Assembly (NCBI GenBank): GCA_029261835.1
Contig: JAJDAO010000005.1
Span: 1-48,537, forward strand
Source: Deltaproteobacteria bacterium
GTDB lineage: Bacteria; Myxococcota_A; UBA9160; UBA4427
Reading direction: 5' to 3'
Length of the DNA stretch: 48,537 bases
Shown: in pieces, positions 20,502 through 27,801 of the stretch
Numbering within the stretch: position 1 is the first letter of the stretch
How the letters are laid out: the number at the start of each line of letters is the position of its first letter
Notes under the pieces: generated by a model
Databases searched by the model: none
What the model saw: only the letters and a program-made list of their open reading frames with translations
What the model was told of the DNA's origin: nothing
Translations under genes and position numbers: made by a program

Positions 20502-21581
20502 GTGAACCCGAGTCCCGCGCCCTACCGCTTCCACGCCTTCGACATCTCCTACTTCTCGGCCAAGGTCCGCCCGGCGCTGCGCTTCAAGCAACTCTGGTAC
20601 GAAGAGCTGCGCGCGGACCTCGGCGAGGTGCAGCGGCGTACGGGGCTGGCCTTCATCCCGATCCTGGTGACACCCGACGGCGACACCTGGCAGGACACCA
20701 GCGAAATCCTGGATCGCCTGGAGGCGCGTCATCCCGATCCCCCGCTCTTCCCCGTCACACCGGTCCAGCGGCTCGCAGCTCATCTGGTGGAGCTCTACAG
20801 CGACGAGTTCGCGACGCTGCCGGCCATGCACTACCGCTGGGGGAGCGAGCTGGGCGAGGCCAGTGCCCGCGCGCGCTTCGTCGCCATGATCGGGAGTGCG
20901 GAGATCGGCAACGCGTTGGCGGATCGCATGGCTGCGGCGCGGCTCGGGCTGGGCGCAACCGACGCGACGGGGCCGGCGATCGAGGCGCACACGCACGATC
21001 TGCTCGACGCCCTGGCGGCGCACTTCGAGGCCCATCCCTACCTGCTGGGCGAGCGCATGTCTCTCGCGGACTGTGCCCTCATGGGCCCCGTCTATGGCCA
21101 CTTCTTCAACGATCTGGTCTCGCGCAGGCTCCTGCTGGAGACAGCCGTGCCCGTGGTCGGGTGGATCGAACGCTGTAGCTTCCCCGGCTCCGACGGGCAG
21201 GGGCAGTGGCTTCCCGATGACGCTTTGGCCGGGAGCTTCCGCGAGGTTCTGGCGGCCATGGGACGAGACGCGGCGCCCGTCATCCTGGCTGCTGTTCGCG
21301 CGGTGGAGGACTGGGCCGACACGCGTCCCGCCGAGCTCGACCAGTTGCCGCGTGCGGTCGGCGCGTGCGAGAGCGCGCTTCGCGGCACGCCTCTGAAGAA
21401 GATCGCACTGCCCTACACCCTCTGGATGCTCCAGCGCAGCCTGGATGTCTACCGCGCGCTCGAGTCGAGCGAACGGTCCCAGGTGGACGAGGCGATCGCC
21501 GGCACCGGCTGGGAAGCGGTGCTCGCATACGAGCCGCGCCACCGCATCGGCAAGTGCGGCTTCCAGCTCGGCTTTCAATAG
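20502..21581 (+). CDS. Glutathione S-transferase family protein
   Basis: 359 aa, longer than a usual GST (about 200-230). The N-terminal thioredoxin-like domain begins YRFHAFDISYFSAKVRPALR and includes IPILVTPDG and the glutathione-binding DTSEILDRLEARHP. The all-helical second domain includes HPYLLGERMSLADCALMGPV. An extra C-terminal helical part (about residues 225-359) is unusual. The GTG start at 20502 has GGGAGA six bases upstream; longer frames to 20355 have no such signal. Only 16 bp separate it from the DUF2855 gene, so the pair is almost certainly an operon. It may conjugate or isomerise a hydrophobic substrate, which the partner reduces. The cognate substrate is unknown. Confidence 0.85.
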   Translation: MNPSPAPYRFHAFDISYFSAKVRPALRFKQLWYEELRADLGEVQRRTGLAFIPILVTPDGDTWQDTSEILDRLEARHPDPPLFPVTPVQRLAAHLVELYSDEFATLPAMHYRWGSELGEASARARFVAMIGSAEIGNALADRMAAARLGLGATDATGPAIEAHTHDLLDALAAHFEAHPYLLGERMSLADCALMGPVYGHFFNDLVSRRLLLETAVPVVGWIERCSFPGSDGQGQWLPDDALAGSFREVLAAMGRDAAPVILAAVRAVEDWADTRPAELDQLPRAVGACESALRGTPLKKIALPYTLWMLQRSLDVYRALESSERSQVDEAIAGTGWEAVLAYEPRHRIGKCGFQLGFQ

Positions 21582-21597
21582 AAGGCAGGAGGACGAC

Positions 21598-22689
21598 ATG
21601 AGCGAATCCGGCGAAGGCCTGGACTTCCTGGTGAAGCGCGACGACTGGCGGGAGTGCCGGATCGCCCGATCCGACGTTTCGCACAAGCTCGAGCCCGGGC
21701 AGGTGCTGTTCCGGGTGGACCGCTTCGCCTTCACATCGAACAATGTCACCTACGCGGTGGCGGGAGACATGCTCGACTACTGGGGCTTCTTTCCCGCCGA
21801 GGCGGGCTCGGGACGGCTCCCCACCATGGGCTTCGGCCAGGTCCTGCGCTCGCTGCACCCCGATGTGGCGGAGGGGCAGCGCTTCTTCGGCTTCTACCCC
21901 ATGTCCACCCACTTGGTGGTACAGGCCGACGCCAACGCGCAGGGCCTGGCAGACGCGGCCCCCCACCGCAGCGGCCACGCCCCCGCCTACCGGCAGTACA
22001 CCCGGAGCGACGCCGATCTATTGTACGAAGAGAGCCACGAGGATCGGCTGATGCTGCTGCGCGGGCTCTTCATGACCTCGTTCCTGGTGGACGACTTCCT
22101 GGCGGACAACGACTTCTTCGGCGCCCGCTCGGTCGTGATCTCCAGTGCTTCGAGCAAGACGGCGATTGCGCTGGCCTGGCTACTCGCCCGCCGCCCGGAG
22201 GTCGAAGTCGTGGGACTGACCTCGCCGCGCAACACGGCGTTTGTAGAGGGACTCGGCTTCTGCGACCGGGTGTTGCCCTACAGGGACGTCACGTTGCTCC
22301 CAGCCAGCACGCCCGGCGTGTTCGTCGACCACTCGGGCGACGGCGAGGTGGTGAACGCGCTGCATCGCCACCTGGGCGACGCCCTGAAGCACAGCTGCGT
22401 CGTCGGTGCGACGCACTGGGGCGCGGGTGCGCGGGCCCCGGATCTGCCCGGCGCGCCGCCGACCTTCTTCTTCGCGCCGGCCCAGATGCAGAAGCGCAGC
22501 CAGCAGTGGGGCCCGGCGGGATTCATGGAGCGCCTGGGCGGCGCCTGGAAGGGCTTCCGGGAATCCAGCGAAGGCTGGCTGACGGTGATCCGCGACAGCG
22601 GGCCGGCCGCGGTGGAGAGGGTCTACCGCGAGGTGCTGGAGGGGCGGGCCCGGCCGGATTGCGGCCACGTGCTCTCTATGTGGGAATAG
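21598..22689 (+). CDS. DUF2855-family protein (MDR-like oxidoreductase relative)
   Basis: 363 aa. ATG with AGGAGG seven bases upstream. Family marks I recognise: LFRVDRFAFTSNNVTYAVAG, DYWGFFP, LPTMGFGQV, VISSASSKTAIALAWLL and the C-terminal WLTVIRDSGP. The mid part (SVVISSASSKTAIALAW, VVGLTSPRN) recalls the nucleotide-binding half of medium-chain dehydrogenases. A zinc site is not apparent. It is probably a quinone-oxidoreductase-like enzyme with unknown substrate, working with the upstream GST-like protein. It is the last gene before a 595-bp non-coding stretch. Confidence 0.8.
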   Translation: MSESGEGLDFLVKRDDWRECRIARSDVSHKLEPGQVLFRVDRFAFTSNNVTYAVAGDMLDYWGFFPAEAGSGRLPTMGFGQVLRSLHPDVAEGQRFFGFYPMSTHLVVQADANAQGLADAAPHRSGHAPAYRQYTRSDADLLYEESHEDRLMLLRGLFMTSFLVDDFLADNDFFGARSVVISSASSKTAIALAWLLARRPEVEVVGLTSPRNTAFVEGLGFCDRVLPYRDVTLLPASTPGVFVDHSGDGEVVNALHRHLGDALKHSCVVGATHWGAGARAPDLPGAPPTFFFAPAQMQKRSQQWGPAGFMERLGGAWKGFRESSEGWLTVIRDSGPAAVERVYREVLEGRARPDCGHVLSMWE

Positions 22690-23114
22690 AGAGCTGCGCC
22701 CAGCAGGAGTTCGATTCCGGGCTCGGGCCCGCGTTCTCAGGCGTCGCGGGACGCGTTGCCGGGAGCCGAAAAGCTCAGCGATTTCGCACCGGACCACTGT
22801 CGAGAAGCCACCGGTACGCGTGGCGCGCGTCCCTCCACCACTCGGATTCAAGGAGTGACACTTCGCCTCACTCGGCGGGGCGAATCAGCCCGCCAGCCGC
22901 GCCTGCCGCCCGAGAATCCATGCTTCTTGACTCGGGTTCTCACGAGCCGCATTCCCAGTTCCGAGAAGCCACCACGACCTCGATTTTCGCCTTCGAGAAG
23001 AACTGCCGATTCGCAGCGACGAATGCTGAAAAGGTGCCGCGAGAACGAGCAGAAAGTCCGCGTCGAGCGGGTCTTGGCCGGCTGGTGAACGTGATGGATG
23101 TGGCCCGATCGGTT
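22690..23114. other. Non-coding stretch before the electron-transfer locus
   Basis: No gene with usable start or codon pattern. A small hairpin GCGTC-GCGG-GACGC at 22741-22754 may mark the end of the GST/DUF2855 unit. A tRNA-like TTCGATTCC phrase near 22711 does not fold into a T-arm. Confidence 0.5.
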
Positions 23115-23130
23115 TGGCACACCTCCTGCA
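23115..23130 (+). promoter_or_regulatory. Candidate sigma-54 (-24/-12) promoter
   Basis: The sequence TGGCACACCTCCTGCA matches the RpoN consensus TGGCACG-N4-TTGCA at 14 of 16 counted consensus and free positions, with the essential GG at 23116-23117 and GC at 23128-23129 in the exact 10-bp spacing. Transcription would begin near 23141, about 145 bp before the NHL gene. It is the only clear promoter ahead of the cytochrome cluster. In Geobacter many cytochrome and pilus genes are RpoN-dependent, which fits. The activator that must bind upstream is not identified. Confidence 0.65.
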
Positions 23131-23284
23131 CTAGAGAGAATCAGAAACATCCTCAGAAGGCCCGCCACCGTGGGCCTCTCGATTCAAAACCGCACTAGAC
23201 GGCACTACAGGAAGGTCGCTGCTCCTTGCTATCGAGTTTCAATCACTGTTCATCGGCGGATTGCAAAGCGCGGAGAGACCGCAC

Positions 23285-24247
23285 GTGTTGAAGCATTCAG
23301 CAAAAATACTCAGCGTCTCCAGCATCTTGCTGATGATGGTGCCCGCGAGCTTCGCGCTTGCCGAAACGACGGCGTCGTTCCGCTACCCGCTCTCCAACTT
23401 CACGGGCCCGGTGCCCTCACAGTGGGCCAAGCTGGCAGTCGATCCCGAGCGCAACGAAATCTATGCCCTGAATCAGTATCAGAACGACATCCGAATCTTC
23501 GACGAACACGGTATGGAAATCTATTCGTTCGGAGAAGAGTTCGTCAGCGCGACCGATATCGCGATCGGCGACGACGGAGACGTATACGTTCTGACAAAGA
23601 GCCACGCAGCCTCGACTCTCCACCTCTGCGACTACAGGGGCGAGCCCACCTCCGAGATCGAGCTGAAGAACCTGCCCGCCGAGTTCTCGAGCTTCAGAGC
23701 AGACCGCTTGGTGTACGCGCAGGGGGTGCTCTATCTAGTTGATTCAGGCCGCTTGCTGGTGGCTGTGGTGGACTCCGATGGCTCCTTCAAGCGAGGGCAC
23801 GATCTCGACGCGACTCTGAAGCAGCTCACGGTCGGTGACAAGCGGACGAAGGAAAAGCGTCTCGCGGACATCTCCATGCACGGATTCGACGTCGACAAGA
23901 ACGGCAACATGCTCTTCACCGTGCCGACCCTGTTCTCCGCCTTCAGGATGTCTGCCGACGGCGAGCTCGAGGGGTTCGGCAGGGCCGGCAGTGGACCGGG
24001 CAAGTTCGGCGTCACCGGGGGCATTGTCGCCGATGCGGAGGGGCGCATCTACGTGTCCGATCGCCTGCGGTGTGTCGTCCTGATTTTTGATGAGAACTTC
24101 GAGTTCCAGTCCGAGTTCGGCTTCCGCGGCGACAGGCCGTCCAACTTGATCGTGCCAGACGATCTGGCAATCGACAACAACGGCAACGTCTACGTTGCCC
24201 AAGCTGCAAACAGGGGAGTGAGCGTCTTCAGCGTCACTTCCAAGTGA
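23285..24247 (+). CDS. Secreted NHL-repeat beta-propeller protein
   Basis: 320 aa. GTG start at 23285 with GGAGAG about eight bases upstream. Signal peptide SSILLMMVPASFALA. The rest is a six-bladed NHL-like propeller: AKLAVDPERNEIYALNQYQN, ATDIAIGDDGDVYVLTKS, GFDVDKNGNMLFTVPT, GGIVADAEGRIYVSDRL and DDLAIDNNGNVYVAQAANRG. Such propellers bind proteins and lack catalytic residues. It is the first gene behind the sigma-54-type promoter and precedes the OmcS-like gene by 227 bp. NHL proteins lie beside omcS in Geobacter (from memory), so I infer a role in export, folding or stability of the nanowire. A TTG at 23261 is a less likely start. Confidence 0.85.
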   Translation: MLKHSAKILSVSSILLMMVPASFALAETTASFRYPLSNFTGPVPSQWAKLAVDPERNEIYALNQYQNDIRIFDEHGMEIYSFGEEFVSATDIAIGDDGDVYVLTKSHAASTLHLCDYRGEPTSEIELKNLPAEFSSFRADRLVYAQGVLYLVDSGRLLVAVVDSDGSFKRGHDLDATLKQLTVGDKRTKEKRLADISMHGFDVDKNGNMLFTVPTLFSAFRMSADGELEGFGRAGSGPGKFGVTGGIVADAEGRIYVSDRLRCVVLIFDENFEFQSEFGFRGDRPSNLIVPDDLAIDNNGNVYVAQAANRGVSVFSVTSK

Positions 24248-24364
24248 ACAACCCAGGTTACCGGAGAGAACAAGATGGAGCTTCTTTCTCGAACCGTCAT
24301 CAGCGAGGGAGGGAATAGAGCGACAACACAACTGCTCTCGAAGGGCAGTGACCAGCGAAGACGA

Positions 24365-24446
24365 GTCGGTTATCCGACCGCCAGTATTCTTCGAAACCGC
24401 AACGAATGACCTAGGAGCGAGTCAATCGACATCGCATCACCTAGGT
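24365..24446 (+). promoter_or_regulatory. Two inverted repeats upstream of the omcS-like gene
   Basis: GTCGG-TTAT-CCGAC (24365-24378) makes a small hairpin, and ACCTAGG (24409-24415) pairs with CCTAGGT (24440-24446) around a 24-base loop. Both lie in the NHL-omcS gap, 30-110 bases before the omcS start. They could be operator, mRNA-processing or protective structures. No known riboswitch (including the GEMM type that controls cytochromes in Geobacter) is recognisable here. Confidence 0.35.
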
Positions 24447-24474
24447 AGAGGCAAAAGGACGAGGTAAAAGGACC

Positions 24475-25650
24475 ATGATGAAGCTAAATCGTATGATGCT
24501 GCTCGGGCTTGCACTGGTTGCCTTCCTTACTCTTGGAATCGGCGGTGCGGCCTGGGCGTTCCATGACGGTGGCGTTGCTCACTGCGACGGATGCCACAGC
24601 ATGCACCAATCAGCAGACAACCCGGTCAGCGGAACTCCCAACGACACGTTGCTGAAGGGCTCGGATGCCAGCTCCACCTGCCTGAACTGCCATGGCGGTG
24701 GTGGTACGAGTTACCATATCAGCAGCACCGACGGCTCGGCCCGCAACCAAGGTGGTGATTTCTATTGGATGACAAAGGACTACACCGTTGTCGTCCGTGG
24801 AACCCCGGTTCTCTACGGCAAGGACGACCACGGTCACAACGTCATTGCTGCAGACTTCACAATGCTGGTCGATGCCGATCCCGACAACGCCCAGGCACCG
24901 GGTGGCACTGTCTACAACGCCACCGATCTCGGCTGCAACAGCTGCCACGATCCCCACGGCCAGGTGCTCGGTGGTACGGCCGCTGGCGGCGCTGCCATCT
25001 CGGGGTCAGGCTCCTACGGGGCCACGGCACCGGTAGACGGGTCGATTCTCGGCAACTACAGGCTCCTGCGAGACACGGGCTCGGTTGCTCCCGGTGGCAT
25101 GGCATTTGGTACGCCTGCTCCCATCGCAAGGGCCACGAACGTTTCCGGCTCTTCCTATGGCGCGATTGTGGATTACGGATCCGGAATGTCTGAGTGGTGC
25201 GCCAACTGCCACACCACTTACACCGATGGTGCTCAGAAGCACCCGGCCGGCAACGCCGAGCATCTGTCCGCCGGTTATGCTGCCAACTACAACGGGTACG
25301 TGGCTACTGGTGACTTCACGGGCGTGCTCGCCTCCGCGTTCGACGGTCTGGTGCCGTTCGAACGAGGCGTGACTGACGGGAGTCTGCTCTCGGCTGCTCC
25401 GGTTGCGGGTGCTGACACCAGCTCGAATGTCATGTGCCTTACCTGCCACAGGGCTCACGCCTCAGCGAATGCGAACGCGGGCAAATGGGACTTCGAGGTC
25501 GAGCTGCTGGTCGAGTCCCACGCTCTGGTGTCTCCGGACGTGCCCGCGGGCGCGGCGGTCTACTACAAGGATGCCGTCGTAGTGGATATCGCCACCGACT
25601 ACGGACCGTACCAGCGGTCGCTGTGCAACAAGTGCCACGCGAAGGACTAG
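24475..25650 (+). CDS. omcS: OmcS-like hexahaem extracellular cytochrome (nanowire subunit)
   Basis: 391 aa with six CxxCH sites at about residues 37, 69, 154, 242, 321 and 384. The signal peptide ends at AWA28, giving a mature start FHDGGVAHCDGCH that parallels OmcS. Further agreement with OmcS as I remember it: SSTCLNCH, GGDFYW, GHNVIAADF, APGGTVYNATDLGCNSCHDP, GMSEWCANCHT, KHPAGN, SNVMCLTCHRAHAS and the terminal GPYQRSLCNKCHAKD. OmcS forms filaments with a continuous haem chain that conduct electrons out of the cell. Purine-rich bases precede the ATG. The gene sits between an NHL gene and channel-like and chaperone genes, as in the Geobacter omcS-companion cluster. Filament formation itself is inferred from homology. 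Confidence 0.9.
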   Translation: MMKLNRMMLLGLALVAFLTLGIGGAAWAFHDGGVAHCDGCHSMHQSADNPVSGTPNDTLLKGSDASSTCLNCHGGGGTSYHISSTDGSARNQGGDFYWMTKDYTVVVRGTPVLYGKDDHGHNVIAADFTMLVDADPDNAQAPGGTVYNATDLGCNSCHDPHGQVLGGTAAGGAAISGSGSYGATAPVDGSILGNYRLLRDTGSVAPGGMAFGTPAPIARATNVSGSSYGAIVDYGSGMSEWCANCHTTYTDGAQKHPAGNAEHLSAGYAANYNGYVATGDFTGVLASAFDGLVPFERGVTDGSLLSAAPVAGADTSSNVMCLTCHRAHASANANAGKWDFEVELLVESHALVSPDVPAGAAVYYKDAVVVDIATDYGPYQRSLCNKCHAKD

Positions 25651-25714
25651 GCGTGATCACTTAGCGATCCAGAACAGACGCCGGCAGAACTCGGCGTAAC
25701 GACAACAAGAATGG

Positions 25715-25757
25715 CAAGAGAGGCTGTCGGTATGAGAATACCAGCAGCCTCTTCTTG
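25715..25757 (+). terminator. Long hairpin after the omcS-like gene
   Basis: Arms CAAGAGAGGCTG and CAGCCTCTTCTTG (one bulged T) plus inner GGTAT-GAGA-ATACC form a stem of about 17 pairs with a GNRA-type GAGA loop, 65 bp after the stop. No T-tract follows, so it may be a partial terminator or a 3' stabiliser giving the cytochrome more mRNA than the downstream genes. Confidence 0.55.
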
Positions 25758-26223
25758 TCTGGTGATGGCCCTCTTCGGGTTTCAACCTCCGATCGCAGGT
25801 GTCGAGCGTGCGCAAGCGCGGGAGAAGCCGGCCCAAGAGGGTCATCACGGCGCTATTCATCGTGCTCGCCCGAGTCTGGCGACTGGCGATGCGGCCTGGG
25901 GACACCGTGAGAGGCCAGTGATCGACCGGTGGGGGGGCCTGCAGCGAGCCAGCAGTGAACACCGCGGTACACGAATCCGCCACAATTGACTATTCTGCAG
26001 GGAGACTGAGCGGGCTTCGCGAGGGGCGACGGCTGGCAGTCCGGCAGATGTCGCAGATGGCATAGTCGATGCCACAGTATCGCCATGGCGGTGATGGGAG
26101 CCGGGAGATGGAACTACTGTCTCCCGAGTGAAGTCAAACATGATGGGAGCGGCGCTCGTGACCGACTCTCACCCTCGCACAAGAGACGGCGGGGAATCGA
26201 CCCGTCAAGAAGGCCACCCACCC
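25758..26223 (+). promoter_or_regulatory. Non-coding stretch with candidate promoter and hairpin
   Basis: No credible gene. TGGCATAGTCGATGCC at 26058-26073 keeps the GG-N10-GC spacing of a sigma-54 promoter and is also a perfect inverted repeat (TGGCAT/ATGCCA). CGGGAGA/TCTCCCG at 26102-26108 and 26120-26126 makes a 7-bp hairpin. Either could control separate expression of the companion genes that follow. Confidence 0.35.
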
Positions 26224-27630
26224 ATGTTGGGGAAACGCATACCCGGCGTCATGCTGACCTTGCTCCTGGTCGTCGCCTGCCTGCCCCGGCTCGCCTCGTA
26301 TCCGCCCGCTCTCGATACTGAAGGTGTGCTCCACCTTTATCTGCAGCCGATCCCTCGAGAGACACATCGCCTTCACTTCAGCATCGACGCCATCTCCGCG
26401 GTTCAGAGCGACGGCAGAGCGATCCAGCTTTCAGCATTGTCGACCGAGCTGGGAGGGAAGGGGGTCGCTGCCGCTCAAAGGCGGCTGGCCACGGCCACAC
26501 TCCCACCCGCCACCTACAAGGGCATATCGATCCGGATCGCCAGAGCCTCACTCCTCAGTGAAGAAGGTGCCAGCGATCTGCTGATTCCCGCTGAGCCCCT
26601 GCTCATCGAGCACGAGTTCACCGTCACTCGCCGGAGAGCCAGCACGCTCTTCCTCAGCCTGGCCCCGAAGGACATTGTCAGCGCTGGCTTCCGCTTCTCG
26701 CCCGAGTTCACCTTGACCAAGCCAGAGCGCCAGCTCAACAGTCTATTGGGCTTCGCGACCAACCCGGCGACGAATACGGTCTCGGTCTTCAACAAGAACT
26801 CCATGGAGGTGGTCGACACGATCGCGATGAGCAGCGGCCCAAAGGGCGCGGTTCTCGATCAGATCCGGGGCTGGGTTTACGTCGCTCTCGCCGGAGATGA
26901 CAGCATTGAAACGATCGCGGTCGGAACGGGCGAGACCGTGGGTCGGGTTCGTTTGAACTTCGGCGATGAGCCGGTCGAGATCGCCTTGACCCCCGACGGA
27001 GAGACACTCGTATCCGCCAACTACGGTTCGAATTCGGCCAGCATTGTCAATGCGACCTCACTGCGCGAGGTCGGCAGGGTCAACCTCCCCTCACAACCCA
27101 CGTCGGTCGTGATCGGTACAGTGTCGCCGCGAGCCTACCTCCTCCAGCCCCAGTCCAACACCCTTTCCGCGATCGATTTGACGAGAGGACAGCTCACCGC
27201 GACCCGCATTCTCGAAGAGGCCCCCATCCGTGGAGCCATCGGTGAAGATGGGAATAGTCTCTACGTCATCACGCAGAACTCGCCGGACCTGCTCGTCCTC
27301 GATTCGACGACTCTGACTCTCCTCAACCGGATCTTCGTCGGTGTCGGTGCTGCTTCCGTGAAGGTCGATCCGAGAACCGGCTTACTCTATGTTGGCAAGG
27401 AGAGTGGGGAGATTGTCGTGATCGATTCATCATCACTGGTATTCATAGATACGTTTCGCGTAGGCGGGGAGGCAGCCAATCTGGCAATAGACAACGACCA
27501 GAACGGTCTCTTCGTCATCTTGCCAGACGCGAGGGCGCTTCAGAAGCTGGATCTGGTCAGCAAGAGGCTTCTGGGGGCGATCGACGTGGACGAAGGGAGC
27601 TATGCCGTTGTCGTAATGGGGGAGAGATAG
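26224..27630 (+). CDS. YVTN beta-propeller lipoprotein (OscD-like position)
   Basis: 468 aa. The chosen ATG at 26224 gives a lipoprotein signal MLGKRIPGVMLTLLLVVAC with the lipidated Cys at 19. Residues about 30-165 resemble a DUF4382-type domain (VLHLYLQPIPRETHRLHFSI, LPPATYKGISIRIARASL). The remainder is a seven-bladed YVTN-like propeller (LLGFATNPATNTVSVFNKNS, VEIALTPDGETLVSANYGSN, RGAIGEDGNSLYVITQNS, SVKVDPRTGLLYVGKESGE). In Geobacter sulfurreducens the omcS-companion cluster encodes a beta-propeller-like protein OscD that affects nanowire morphology; the position ahead of channel and chaperone genes fits that role. An in-frame GTG at 26128 would not give the lipoprotein signal. It is separated from omcS by a hairpin and 573 bp. 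Confidence 0.8.
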   Translation: MLGKRIPGVMLTLLLVVACLPRLASYPPALDTEGVLHLYLQPIPRETHRLHFSIDAISAVQSDGRAIQLSALSTELGGKGVAAAQRRLATATLPPATYKGISIRIARASLLSEEGASDLLIPAEPLLIEHEFTVTRRRASTLFLSLAPKDIVSAGFRFSPEFTLTKPERQLNSLLGFATNPATNTVSVFNKNSMEVVDTIAMSSGPKGAVLDQIRGWVYVALAGDDSIETIAVGTGETVGRVRLNFGDEPVEIALTPDGETLVSANYGSNSASIVNATSLREVGRVNLPSQPTSVVIGTVSPRAYLLQPQSNTLSAIDLTRGQLTATRILEEAPIRGAIGEDGNSLYVITQNSPDLLVLDSTTLTLLNRIFVGVGAASVKVDPRTGLLYVGKESGEIVVIDSSSLVFIDTFRVGGEAANLAIDNDQNGLFVILPDARALQKLDLVSKRLLGAIDVDEGSYAVVVMGER

Positions 27631-27801
27631 GATCAGCTGCACCGCAATGAGATGGAGAGAGACGAGCCCGTCCCCGCGAGCCTCACTCGTCCCACCGCGA
27701 GTCAAAGAAGTTGAAGAAGTCAAGCGCCCAAGACAAGAGATCTCCACTTCCGACACAATTCTGCTGCAGCATGGCTGCAGTCCCTGCCCGCCGAGTCCAG
27801 A

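Noticed and set aside
22705..22730. TTCGATTCC phrase resembling a tRNA T-loop
   Set aside because: The flanking five-base arms do not pair and no acceptor, D or anticodon arm can be drawn.
24340..24356. AGGGCAGTGACCAGCG as a second sigma-54 box before omcS
   Set aside because: Only GG and GC at the right spacing match; the other consensus bases do not.
24248..24474. GEMM-type cyclic dinucleotide riboswitch before omcS, as known for Geobacter cytochromes
   Set aside because: The conserved GEMM core sequences are not present; only simple inverted repeats are seen.
25711..25989. 92-codon rightward open frame after the omcS-like gene, starting like a small secreted protein
   Set aside because: Its start overlaps the strong hairpin, there is no ribosome site, and the later part has no domain or codon pattern like its neighbours.
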